Below are positions 20,814 to 31,892 of a stretch of 64,000 bases of DNA, one piece after another. The position numbers and the translations under genes are program-made. The stretch comes from Dasypus novemcinctus (lineage: Eukaryota > Chordata > Mammalia > Cingulata > Dasypodidae). Each line of letters opens with the position of its first letter. Within the stretch, counting starts at the first letter, position 1. The stretch is from contig NC_080694.1 of NCBI RefSeq assembly GCF_030445035.2, positions 72,865,147 to 72,929,146 on the forward strand, in the 5' to 3' direction. The notes below the pieces were generated by a model. That model was given only the letters and a program-made list of their open reading frames with translations. It did not search any database and was not told the DNA's origin.

Positions 20814-22886
20814 TTATGCTTCAGCATCTGCCCTCTGATTTCCCTGGGCAATGGGGCTGTGGCTTGTCTGGTGTCCCTTACAGTGCATTACAGCCACTTT
20901 GACAGGCTCCCAAACTGCTTCTAGTAGCTCCAGAATGTGTGTGCCATATTTAATGCTCTTCCCTCCCAAGTTAATGAGTCCCTTTTGTTTATATAAGGCT
21001 CCATGTGCATGCAGGGTAAAGGAAGGCATATTTGGAGTCTGTGTGGATGTTAACTTTGGCTCCAGCTGCAAGTTGCAGGGCTCAGGTGAGGGCAATGAGT
21101 TCAGCTTTCTGTGCTGATGTGTTATCTGGGATGCACTGAGCCTCTACTGTGGTCTTGGATGTTACTACAATGTATTCTGCTCACTGACTGCTGCCTTGCA
21201 TAAAGCTACTTCCATCTGTGAAGAACCCCATGTCAGAATTTGCCAGTCGTTGGTCTTGGAGATCTGGCCAGCTGGAATATACTTTTTGCAATGTTTCCAG
21301 GCAGTTATGGGCAGGAACCCCTGGTTCCATGGGTAGCAGGGTGGTGGGATTTAGGGTTTTTATAAGTTCCATCTGGATGGATGGATTTTCACATAATAGG
21401 GTTTGATATTTAACCAGGCGGCTGTTAGTAAGCCAATGTGTTCCTTTGGCTTCTAAAATAGTGATTACTGCATACAGAACCCGGACAATTATAGGCTGTC
21501 CAAGAGTTAATTTTATAGCTTCTACTGTAAGCATGGCTGCAGCTGCTATGGCTTGCAAACATGAGGGCCATCCCTGGGCTACTGTGTCCAGTTGTTTGGA
21601 TAGATACACTACAGGTCTTTGCCAGGAACTGAGGTATTGAGTGAGTACTCCTACTGCCATGCACGGTTGTGAACATGAGGTAGAACAGCTTAGTGAGATC
21701 TGGAAGTCCGAGGCTCGGTGCTTCCATTAAAGCTTGTTTGAGAGCAGTGAAAGCATTTTTCTGTGGGCTTTCCCAGTGCAGGGGATCACAATCTCACCCC
21801 TTTGTAGCTTCATTTAAAGGGCACATGAGGACCCCATAATTGGGGGTCCACTTGCGGCAGAATCCAGCTGCCCTGAGGAACTCTCGCAGCTTCTGGCAGA
21901 TATTGGGCTCAGGAAGACTACAGATTGCTTTCTTTCTTTCAAGTCCCAATTCATGGCACCTGCATTATTTTATAACCTAGATATTTGACCTGAGGTAGGC
22001 AGATTTGGGTTTTTCTCTTAGACACCCAATAGCCTTTTTGCTGTAGAAGCTTTAAAAGAACATGGGTTCTACCATCACAGTCTTGGTAGGTGGGACTTCC
22101 AAGAATGAGGTCATCTACATATTGGAGGAGAAAACAGTTATGGCTTCCTGCTTTAAAGGATTTGAGATCACTGGCCAGGGCTTGTCCAAAAATAGTGGGT
22201 GCATTTTTAAATCCCTGAGGCAATCGCATCCATGTCAGCTGCTGCTTTTCACCTGAGTTTGAATTTTCCCCTGTAAAGGCAAAAATCAGCTGGCTCTGAG
22301 GTGCTACCCAAATGCAGAAGAAGGTATCCTTAAGATCTAGGTATGAAAAGTAGATTGCTGATGAGGGTATTCAGCTGAGAAGAGTATATGGATTAGAAAC
22401 TGCAGAATGAAGGGTTATTACTGCCAAATTAACTGCTCCTAAATCCTGGACTGGGTGGTAATCTCCATCAGCCTTTTTAACTGGGAAGAGTGGGGTGTTC
22501 CATGGAGACTGGCACAGCCTCAATATGCCCTCATTCAGCAACCTCTGAAAATGTAGCTGGACCTTTTCTTGTGCTTTGAGTGGAACTGGATATTGCCTTA
22601 GGCTTACAGGACTGGCTGTAAGCTTTATTTCAATAATAATTGGAGGAATGTCCCATGCCATCCCCGTTGGGTTACCCTCTGCCCATACTTTGGGCACATC
22701 TTCAAAGGAGAGCTGCATGGGCATGGATTGGTCAGTTTCATTGAGGCCAAACAGTCTCCATTCCTCCTGCAGAGGAAGGGTTAGCACTATTTTCGGAGGG
22801 TCCTGTGGCCCCACTGCCAGTGTGGATTGCCCTGTGGCATCAAAGGTAGTTTGAACCTGCAGTGTAGAAAACATGTTTTGACCCAA
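20814..22886 (-). pseudogene. pol: ERV-B pol, reverse transcriptase and RNase H remnant
   Basis: The stretch 22371-22886 joins the end of protease to the RT fingers, with a Q-S-P-W-N-T-P block and V-Q-D-L. The stretch 21951-22229 carries the RT palm with Y-V-D-D intact at 22110-22121. The stretch 21181-21660 is connection plus the start of RNase H (F-T-D-G-S-S), and 20814-21095 the rest. The T-D-S-K-Y-A block is encoded but in a different frame from its neighbours, showing a frameshift near 21040-21060. It is closer in block layout to murine-leukemia-type RT than ERV-A is. Dead through frameshifts, although the main RT motif survives. Confidence 0.88.
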
Positions 22887-23154
22887 GAGGGGGACTGGGC
22901 ACTCTGGAAGATAGAGGAATTTGTGAGTGACCTCCTTTCCCCCAATGTTGCAGGTCCTGGCTTGAAGGAAGGACCGTTGGGTATTTTGGCAGTTGCCCCT
23001 ACGATAGTGGCTTGTCTTTTTGATAGAGTCCCAACTGCTTGGTCATTACAGAATGTTGAGCCCCAGTGTCAACCATCATATGTATGGTGTGGCCCCCAAT
23101 TTGGACTCTGACCATAGGCTCCATGGGGCCGAGAGAATAGGAGCCCGGTCTGTC
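22887..23154 (-). pseudogene. pro: ERV-B protease remnant
   Basis: D-T-G is encoded at 23062-23070 within M-V-D-T-G-A-Q. The frame is open upstream to an amber TAG at 23155-23157, mirroring the gag-pro arrangement of ERV-A. A second TAG at 22999-23001 interrupts it further on. Confidence 0.82.
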
Positions 23155-24496
23155 CTAATAATCTCTATCAGAGTCTTCTATTCCTGCCAGTCCAATGATC
23201 TGATTTGCAGGGGTTTTTTTTCTGATATTTTGCAGACCCAGCATTTGGATTGTGGTGCCCCACTAGCTTTTCTGGCTAATGTTTTGGCTGCAGATGCTGG
23301 GTGAAGTGGCTGGCTGGGATACTCTTGCTTCCAATGCCCATCCTCTTTGCAGTATGAACACTGATTTCACCCTAGACATGGGCCTTTCCCTCTCCTTGGG
23401 GCTGAGGCTTGCCAGGTTACTCTCCTTGACACAGGAATGGATTTTTCCATGATTGCCGCTGCCAGAAGATCTGCCTTTTTTCTCATCTTCTGATTTTCTT
23501 CCTTTTTGTTTCTACATCACGGTTGACATACATACACGGTTGGTAGTTACTTCCATGAGCTGAGAGATATTCATTCCAGCAAACCCATCCAACTTCTGCA
23601 GCTTTCTTTGGATGTCAGTCTGTGATTGGGCAACGAATACTGCATTGACCATTGTTTGGCTCTCAGGAGCGTCTGGGTTAAAGGACGTGTATACACGAAA
23701 TGCTTCGCACAGTCTCTCATAGAATTGAGCAGGACTCTCATCCAGAGTCTGTAGAATTTAACTGGTCTTTGCCATATTCACTGCCTTGTGGCTCCCCCCC
23801 CTTGAACCCTTCAACTAAGGCCCTATGGAACGTTTCTAGTCGTTTGAGCCCGACGGCACTATTTGGATCCAACAGGGGGTTTTCCTCTGAGAACTGCAAT
23901 TGGGCATATTGATCACTGTCCAAAGTTCCATCAGATGGGTGCTCTCTAAGCCAGGTTAGTACTCCCTGCTTGACACGCATTCTCTCCTCAAAGTTCAATA
24001 GAGTCATTATAAGTTGTTTACAATCAGTCCAGTGGTTTGTGGGTCTGTATGCTGGACTGGAAAAGGTCAGTCATGGCCCGAGGCTTCTCCAAGAATGGTG
24101 GGGTGCAGCTTTTCCAGTTAAAGAGGTCGGTTGCCATAAACGGCTGATAGATGAATGTCCGGTTTCCCCCCTGAACCTGGCCATCTGAATCATAAAAAAA
24201 TGGGGTCCTGGCTTCATGGAGAGGTAGCAGGAAGGCAGCCTTTCTCTCTGTTTTCTCTGCCCCCAGGGCTTCCCATGGTTTGAGTTGCTGCCTCTCAGCA
24301 TCTCCTTCCTGACTGATGGGCAGTGCTGCAGAGGCGTTGCCAGGGGCCAATGGCTGTAAAAGCAGCTAGTCTGCATTTTCCATTGTGGGAACTTTCGGTG
24401 CCTCTTAACCTTAGCAGTTTGGTATAAGCCCCCGATACGGAAGAGGGTCCCTTTGCAGGGACCCCCAAATGGCCCTTGATCATATGAGGTCATCAC
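23155..24496 (-). pseudogene. gag: ERV-B gag remnant
   Basis: Capsid is recognisable in 24024-24350 (ending in a T-D-L-F-N-W block), 23738-24007 and about 23540-23740, where the major homology region is encoded. The nucleocapsid zinc knuckle at 23319-23360 has C-X2-C-X4-H but Tyr (TAT) replaces the last Cys. A run of eight T at 23213-23220 is a likely frameshift site before the amber stop. The matrix part upstream (to about 24900) is poorly preserved. Confidence 0.85.
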
Positions 24497-24956
24497 GGAA
24501 CCGTGGATCAGGACTCTGCACTAGCCCTGCAGAAGTGATTTTTTGTGTCTCACTCAGTCGCCACAAGCACATGCACACAACCACCCCCCTTTCCTTTCCT
24601 CGGACCTGGAGAGGAGATGGCTTCCTCCTGTCTTCTCAAGAGTACTGGGGCCTCCCCTTTTAGAGAGTTGATCAGGCTCCCTCTTAATTTTAGAATTAAG
24701 CTTTACCGGCACTATGCCACTGGGGGTCTTACCAGTCTGACGTGCGGAATTCCTTGCTTCATTCTCAGGGTCTCACAAACCCTCTGGTGCCTCCAGTTCA
24801 TCTGGGAGGGCTCCAGCAAAGACCACGACCTCTTTCTGGACTTGAATGGGGAGTCCAGGGGCACCCAGAGCAGGGTTTCACCCAGGCCCTCCCGGCCTCC
24901 TTGGAGACGTCCAGGAGGGGCAAACAACTGTTGCCACCTCTGACCTTCTCAGCGCA

Positions 24957-24974
24957 ATCCCGCACAAGCCCCCA
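24957..24974 (-). other. ERV-B primer binding site, tRNA-Pro-like
   Basis: The minus strand reads TGGGGGCTTGTGCGGGAT four bases inside the LTR. By my alignment it agrees with the murine gammaretroviral tRNA-Pro site at 16 of 18 positions. Confidence 0.85.
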
Positions 24975-24978
24975 GAAA

Positions 24979-25250
24979 TGTTGTAGAAAAGTCGGATGTA
25001 CGTGGTATTGAAGGCCAGGACACGAGAACTCTGAAAAGGAAGTTGATTTATTTTGACTGACAGACTCGAGGAACTCCTGTCCTAATAAAAACCGAGCCCC
25101 AAATAGAATTTTTCAGTGGCTTTTATACAGAGGAAATAAGAGTAGGGAGACAAACGGAGCTTGTATGCAAAAAGACTTTTTGTTAGTCTTCAAGTGTTTT
25201 ATCTGAATATTAGATAGGTTATTTCCTCCAGGTAAGCTTGGTTTAACACA
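24979..25250 (-). repeat. ERV-B 5' LTR, truncated
   Basis: It aligns with 16772-17043 and then stops after gtttaacaca. It keeps the TATA box (CTGTATAAAAGCC in minus sense) and AATAAA, but the upstream part of U3 is missing. Confidence 0.88.
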
Positions 25251-25340
25251 TTCATAGCACAGAAATAGAAGATATAAAAAAGAACCAAATGGAAATTTTT
25301 GAACCAGGAATACAATAATCAAAATAAACTACTAGATATC

Positions 25341-25796
25341 TGTGAAGATTCAGCTAATTTGTCAACTCAGCCTGGTAAATGTACCCAGTTGTTTGGTAAA
25401 GCAAGTTCTGGGCTAATTGTAATACAAGGGTATTTATGGACTTATGTCATCAGTGAGTTTACTGCATAGATGGCTGATTACAGCTACAATCAGCTAAGGA
25501 GATTGCCCTTAGCATTGACTGATGTTTTATCTAATCAGTTGAATGCCTTAAAAAGGAAGTGATTTCAGCATTCAGGGAGAATTTTGCAGCTCGTCTTTGT
25601 ACAGCCATCTTCTCATCTCCTGGAAACTCATCAAGGACCTTCATTGGTCTTTTATCAGAGCCCCTGGTTTTGCAGCCTGTCTGCAGAACCTGGACTTGTG
25701 CATCCCCATGGTCACATGAGAGAATCTTTAAAAATCTCATACTATTTACAGATATCTCCTGTTGGTTTTCTTCCCTAGAGGACCCTGACTAATACA
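25341..25796 (+). repeat. MaLR-like solo LTR
   Basis: The 3' end reads ttttcttccctagaggaccctgac then taataca, a hallmark of MaLR (MLT1/MST-type) LTR ends. The start tgtgaagattcagc gives TG...CA ends over 456 bp. The 5-bp flanks are atatc and ttatc, a plausible duplication with one change. Confidence 0.65.
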
Positions 25797-25800
25797 TTAT

Positions 25801-27340
25801 CCATATCCAAAAGAAAGAAAGAAGACTAATACCTCACACCATATAAAATAAATTAACTCAAAAGGGATCAAGGACCTAAACATAAAAACTAGAACCATAA
25901 AACTCCTAGAAGAAAACGTAGGGAAATAGCTTGAAGGTCTTGTGGTACGTGGTAGTTTCTTAAACCTTACACCCAATGCACAAGCAACAAAAGAGAAAAT
26001 AGATAAATGGGACCTCCTCAAAATTAAACACTTTTGCACCTCAAAGGACTTGGTCAAAAGGATGAAAAAGCAGCCAACTCAATTGGAAAAAATATTTGAC
26101 AATCACATATCTGGTAAGAGTTTAATATCTATGATATATAAAGAGATCACACAACTCAACAGTAAAAAGACAAACTAACCAATTTAAAAAATGGGCAAAA
26201 AACCTGAGGATACAATTGTCCAAAGAACAAATACAAATGGCAAAGATACACATGAAAAATGTTTATCACTAGTGATTAGGGAAATGCTAATCAAAACTAC
26301 AATGAAATATCATTTCACATATATTAGACTGGTCATTATCAAAAAGTTAGAAAACTGTAAATGTTGGAGAGGATGTGGAGAGATAGGCAAGCTTATGCAA
26401 TTTGGTGGGAATGTAGAATCGTACAGCCACCATGGAGGACTGTTTGGCAGATCCTAAGGAAGTGTATACACAGAAGAACCAAGAGCAGATACAAACAGAC
26501 ATCTTCACACTGATGTTCATAGCAGTATTATTCAAGATTGCCAAAAGCTTGAAACAAGGCAGGTATCCATCAACCAATGAGTGGATAAACCAACTGTGGT
26601 ATATTCACACAATGGAATATTATGCAGCTGTAAAAAGAAATGAAGTCATGAAGCATATGACAACATGGATGAACCTGGAGGACAGTATGTTGACTGAAGC
26701 AAGCCAGACACAAAAAGACAAATACTGTGTTACTGCATTTTTATGAACTAACTATATTGTGTAAACTCCTGGAGTTAATAATTAGAATATAGGTCACCAG
26801 AAAATAGAAGGAGGGTAGAGAAATGGAAAGCTGAGGTTTAATAGTTGCAGAATTAGTAAAATTGTTGTTTGTAAATCTTTGGAAATGAATAGAAATGTTG
26901 AAATTATATCATAATATTAGTCACTAGTAGAGCTATTTATTGGTATGACAGTGGTTGAAAGGGAAAGTTTAAGGTCATGTATTTTACTAGAAGGAAAACT
27001 AAAAACTGTAACATGGGAGTGTACAAAATAGCAAAAACTCATGTAAAATGGAATATTTGTGATATTGCATATAGAAGACTGTTTTTACAAAGTATAAATA
27101 CAATTATACTAGAAAAAAGGAAATAGAATAGCAGCTATGTATTGAAGGGGAAGCATAGAAAGTTTGGAGGTGATGGGTTTTGTTTGTTTGTTGTTTCTTA
27201 TTTTTGGAATAATGAAAGTGCTATAACAATGATTGAAGTGATAAATGCACAAATATGTGATCATACCGAATACCATTGATTGTACACTTTGGATGGATTT
27301 ATGCCTTATTAACATGTATAGATAAAATTGACTTGTTAAA
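25801..27340 (+). mobile_element. Old L1 fragment: ORF2 C-terminus and 3' UTR
   Basis: Several broken frames encode L1 ORF2 C-terminal sequence, for example the tract around C-W-R-G-C at about 26361-26375 and the block ending near 26745 that corresponds to the ORF2 end. The remainder is A/T-rich 3' UTR. The copy is clearly more diverged than the L1 at 28747. Confidence 0.8.
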
Positions 27341-27499
27341 AAAATGAGATGGTCAAAATATTAAAATTTAAATATATTTTGGAAAAGCTCAGTTTCAATA
27401 AATTCAAGAAATTAATATTCAAACAAACACTATTTGTTCATATATATAAAAGTAAACTACTGGATGGACTCAATAGTAGTCTGGAGAGGGAAAAGCAAA

Positions 27500-28746
27500 G
27501 AGTGGAAACCTGAAGCAAAAGCAAAATTATCCAGTCTGAAAAAAGAGAGTAGAAATATTGGGGAAAAATGAGAATATCATGAAACTGTAAGATAATAACA
27601 AAAGGTATGACGTTTCTGTTATAATTCCCTAGAAATAGAAAATATATAGCACTAAAATATTATTTGAATAAATAATTACAGAAAATGCCCCAAGTTTCTT
27701 CAAAGACATAAATCTACAGATTCAGGAAGAGCACCTCAAACAGGTTTAATTTTTTTTTAATACAGAACCATATTTAGTCAAATGACTGAAATCTAAAGAA
27801 AAAAATGTTGAAAACAGCCAGATAAAAACAAAATAATTATAGGGGACCAATGATTCAAATGATGTTAGAATACTCAGTATAAACCATGGAGACCAAAAGG
27901 AGGTGAAAAAACAATTAATAAGTGAAAGAAAAAATCAATCCATAATTCTATACCCAATGAAAATGTCCTTTAAGACTGAAGTAAGATAAATATACTCTCA
28001 AATGAAGAAAAACTAAGAAATCTGTAGCCAGCAGAACTGCTCTAAAAGAATTTCTAAAGGAAGTTCTTAGACAAAAGAGAATTGTTACCAAAAGTATACT
28101 TGTAGCCTTTGGAATGAACACAGAAATGGTAAATATTAGTAATAATATATTATTCTTCTCTTGAGTTATCTAAAATATGTTTGATGGTTGAAAGGTAAAA
28201 CTATGACATTGCCTGATGAAGTTTTCAAAGTATGAAGACATAATAGGTTTTACAGCTGTATTATAATATGCGAGAGGGTAAAGTGGGAGTAAATTTTCTA
28301 TATTCTATTTGAAGCTGAAAAAAAAAATGATCCTAGGTAGCATGTGAAAAGCTGCATATATATTTTTAATCAAAAGAACCACCACTAAGAAATTAAGAGA
28401 GATATAAACAAAATCAAAATAAATTAAAATGAAATATTTTAAAAAGTCCAAATAATTTAAAAGAATGCGGAGAAAGGAAAACAGATGAACAAAAAGCAAA
28501 AGCAACATATAAAACACAATTACTAAAATGGCAGACCTAAATCCAAACATATCAAGAATTACATATAATATAAATGCTCTAAATACAGGAAATTAAAGCT
28601 AGAGATTGATGGAATGAGTAAAAGAATAAGACACAACTATAAGCTGTCTACAAGAAACTTACTTCAAAATATAATGATGTAGATAGGTCAAAAGTACAAG
28701 GTTGGAAAAACATACATGATATAAATATTAATCAAAAGAAATTTGG
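27500..28746 (+). mobile_element. Old L1, 5' part (ORF1 end to ORF2 start), split by the younger L1
   Basis: The tracts around 27690-28110 match the ORF1 3' region of L1 in style (ggaccaaaaggaggtg..., cagaactgctctaaaagaatttctaaagg). Those around 28540-28720 match the start of ORF2 (endonuclease). It continues at 38505 after the inserted L1. The target duplication aaaagaaatttgg is at 28734-28746 and 38492-38504. Confidence 0.72.
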
Positions 28747-30849
28747 GGAGAGAGAGGCAAGATGGTGGCTGCGTGAGCTTGCCTGGTAGTGTCTCTGCAG
28801 GGGGCGGCTGGGCAGCGTTGAAGCCTCTTTGGGACCGCGCTGTTTCGGGGATTTTTGCTGGTTAGAAGGTGTCTGGACGTCAATTCGGTGGGAAGGTAAC
28901 AGAGAGGATACGTCTATAATATATAAACGGAGGTCCCAGCTGGGCGCGGGAAGTTCCCTCCTTGGGTGGGCGGAGCTGCGGTAGCAGGCGCTCCTGCAGC
29001 TCCGGAGCCGCGGCGGCCAGGGTTTTTGTTTTTTTTTTCCTTTTTCTGGAGGCTTTGCGGTGCTGAGAAATTCGCGGATACTGGGCTGGCTGGTGAGGGA
29101 TTGTTGGGACAAGACTCCTTTGCAGATTGATTTGGGGAGACAGACGGTGTTTCCTTGTGAAGCGGGGGACGTTTTCGTCGCCGGACAGGGGGGGTAGCGC
29201 TTCCGCCTGGAGCCCCATCCCCACAGGTCCGGCCGCCGATCTGCAACGGAATTGGATTTTGGGCAATAAGAGGACACAATTGGGAGACTGTTGTAGGGTG
29301 CAGTGAGGGAGGAGGACACGTCTGGAAGCTGATTGGGGAATATTTTGCAAAGCTTGGGATTTCGGATCTTAGAGTCTGTTTTCGGCATTTCCAGCTGAAG
29401 CCCACCCCACCCGGCGGGGCTTGGGATCTGGGTCATTGAACTGGCCATGGTGTAGAGGCGCCCTCAAGTGGCCGTTGCGTGGGAGCACAGGGAGGGAGCT
29501 GTCCAAAGGCTGATACCCTGAGGAGTTAGGTGAATTTCAGGGATCAGACATTCAATATAGAATTCGCGGATCTGGCTTCCCCCACGGGGCTGGCACCCAG
29601 CTATGGGGATCCCTGAGGGCTGTGTTGCACTGCGGGGCTCCTAAGCTTTCTGTGGACCAGATTTCAGGTTGGCAGGTCTGGGTCCCCTGGACTCTGGCGA
29701 TCCACACCCCAGACTCACACCTCCTGAGTCTTCAGTGTCTCAGACTTTCCACCCCTGAATCCATCATGCCCTGGGGTCTACCTGGGGTCCTTGAGTGCCC
29801 TGGACCTTAACGTTTGCGTATTATCTTTATTGGTTCATATTGTTTTGTTTTTATTTTCACTTTATCTTATTTTTTACTCTTTTTGACGCCCTGATTGCTA
29901 ATATTGCATTATCCCCTAGTCTTTTCTCCTAGCGTGTCCCCCAAAGTCCTTTTTTTTTTTTATACAGTTATTTAGGGGTTTTTTTGGTTGTTGTTTTAGA
30001 TAGTGTTGCAATTGTGACACGTGTATACCTGTATCTCTCTTCCCCCTATCTGTTCCCCACCGTTTGCCTATCCTCTTTTTCTTTCTTCCTTTCTTCTTGT
30101 CTTTCTTTTTTTCTTTATTATAATTAAAGTTTTTTTTTTCAGTTTTCTCTTTCCCTCTTGTCCCTCATTTTCCACTTATTTTATTTTAATTCAAGTACAC
30201 AATAAGTGCTATAGGGAACACCTCACATTTGCTGGGTTTTCCCATCCTCCACTGCCTCATTTCTGTGTGAACTGATTTAGGCTACCTACACTATCCCCCT
30301 TCCCCTGCATCTTGATATCCACTATCATCTACTGTCTCTCCTATATTCCACCCCCCACCTCCCATTCTTTGATCCACAAAGTGTCTAACTCTTAATTTCT
30401 AATACCTTTGTTCTGTTTTCTGTCTGTTATCCACTCTTGAAACTATTACCTTTCTTTTCTTTTTCCCTCTCTCATGAAAACAATAGCTTTGTAGTTCATA
30501 CCATATTCCGCCCATATTCAGTCATCTACTTCATAAAAGGTACTCTACCTACAGCTATAACTCTATACAATCTACATGAATCTAACCTCCATCCTCCCAG
30601 ATCTCATATTCTTGCTTTGTTAACATACATTACCAATACTACTGTACACTTTTCCCTTGCTGACACAATTGCCTTTCCCCAACACTAATACTTTCTTCTA
30701 AAGTGAACATAACCAACAACAAGTAACTTGAGTAAGAAGAAAAAAGTGACAAAGAGAAGATACAAAACCTATGCAAAAATAACAACTAATTAACCTCCAA
30801 AAGCAGACAAAGAAGCTAAGGAACTGATTAAATTCGTCAAAATAAAGAG
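28747..30849 (+). promoter_or_regulatory. L1 5' UTR / internal promoter region
   Basis: 2.1 kb upstream of ORF1. The first 700 bp are GC-rich with the YY1-like site at 28758-28766, the usual place of the L1 internal pol II promoter. The last kilobase is T-rich and A-rich and ends directly before the ORF1 ATG. All three antisense frames are unusually open in the GC-rich half (up to 238 codons, 28732-29448), which I attribute to composition. Confidence 0.8.
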
Positions 30850-31818
30850 ATGACCAGAAAGCAACAAAAATCTACAAACCAAACCAATAATCAGGAAAAC
30901 ATGACTGAATCCAATCAACAAACCAATAATCACGAAGGGGAGCAAAACTTGGCACAAGCAATGAAAGAACTCAGAACATTTATCACCGACAAATTTGATG
31001 CAGTAATGAAAGAGGTTAACAACATGAAGACATCACTTGGAGGGGAAATTGCAGACATACGCAAAAACATAACAGATATGATGGGAATGAACACCACAGT
31101 TCAAGAAATCAAAAATACACTTGCAGCAAATATCAGCAGACTAGAAGAGACAGAGCAGAGAATTAGTGATGTGGAAGACAGTACATCAGAAATCAAACAG
31201 ATAGTAGAAGGGGTCAATAAGAAGATAGAAAAAATCCAATTAGGATTTAGGGACCTGAATGACAATGCAAAACACTCAAACATACGTATTATAGGCATTC
31301 CAGAAGGTGAAGAGAAGGGAAAGGGGTCAGAAGGAGTGTTGCAGGAAATAATGGCTGAAAACTTCCCAAATCTACTGAAAGGGACAGATGTACATATCCA
31401 AGAAGCACAGCACACTGCACAAGTCATAAACCCCAACAGGCCCACCCCAAGACATATACTTATCAAATTATCCAAGGCTCAAGACAAAGAGAAAATTCTA
31501 AAAGCAGCAAGAGAAAATAAAACCATCACATACAAGGGAAGCTCAATTAGATTAAGTGCTGATTTCTCTTCTGAAACCATGGAGGCAAGAAGACAGTGGT
31601 ATGATATAGTCAAGGTACTAAAGGAAAAAAACTTCCAACCAAGAATACTCTATCCAGCTAAACTAGCATTCAAACATGATGGAGAGTTCAAAATATTCAC
31701 AGACAAACAGAAACTGAAAGAGTATACCAACAAGAAACCTCCCCTTCAAGAAATTCTAAAGGGAGTTCTGCAGGAAGAAAGGAAAAAACAGGAAAGGCAA
31801 AGTTGGAGGAGAGTATAA
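30850..31818 (+). CDS. L1 ORF1 protein (RNA-binding chaperone), intact
   Basis: ORF1p coats L1 RNA and acts as a trimeric nucleic-acid chaperone in the L1 ribonucleoprotein. The frame is open for 322 codons, close to the 338 of the human protein. Residues about 35-140 are a charged, heptad-like coiled coil that would form the trimer. An RRM-like domain follows (about 145-245, with R-I-I-G-I-P-E), then the basic C-terminal domain (about 250-320, with an R-I-L-Y-P-A-K-L block). The ATG at 30850 follows the 5' UTR directly. ORF2 begins 74 bp after the ORF1 stop. No internal lesions are visible, so the protein may still be made if transcribed. Confidence 0.93.
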   Translation: MTRKQQKSTNQTNNQENMTESNQQTNNHEGEQNLAQAMKELRTFITDKFDAVMKEVNNMKTSLGGEIADIRKNITDMMGMNTTVQEIKNTLAANISRLEETEQRISDVEDSTSEIKQIVEGVNKKIEKIQLGFRDLNDNAKHSNIRIIGIPEGEEKGKGSEGVLQEIMAENFPNLLKGTDVHIQEAQHTAQVINPNRPTPRHILIKLSKAQDKEKILKAARENKTITYKGSSIRLSADFSSETMEARRQWYDIVKVLKEKNFQPRILYPAKLAFKHDGEFKIFTDKQKLKEYTNKKPPLQEILKGVLQEERKKQERQSWRRV

Positions 31819-31892
31819 GACCAACAACAACAACAAAAAAGACAAAAAAAAATATACAAACAGAATATGACAAACACAAATCCAATCAAAAT

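Larger units (their letters stand above)
16772..25250 (-). mobile_element. ERV-B: decayed gammaretrovirus-like provirus with truncated 5' LTR
   Basis: LTR sequence at 16772-17240 matches 24979-25250, and gag, pro, pol and env remnants lie between in minus-strand order. The primer binding site is tRNA-Pro-like. Capsid and reverse transcriptase segments differ clearly from ERV-A, so this is a separate lineage. By eye the LTRs differ at roughly 12%, making ERV-B older than ERV-A. The 5' LTR stops abruptly near 25250 and no target duplication can be assigned. Confidence 0.92.

Noticed and set aside
23700..23912. Plus-strand frames opposite ERV-B gag
   Set aside because: Antisense shadows of the capsid region without codon or domain support.
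28732..29448. 238-codon minus-strand open frame as a gene
   Set aside because: It covers the L1 5' UTR, runs past the insertion boundary, and two other antisense frames are open over the same bases.
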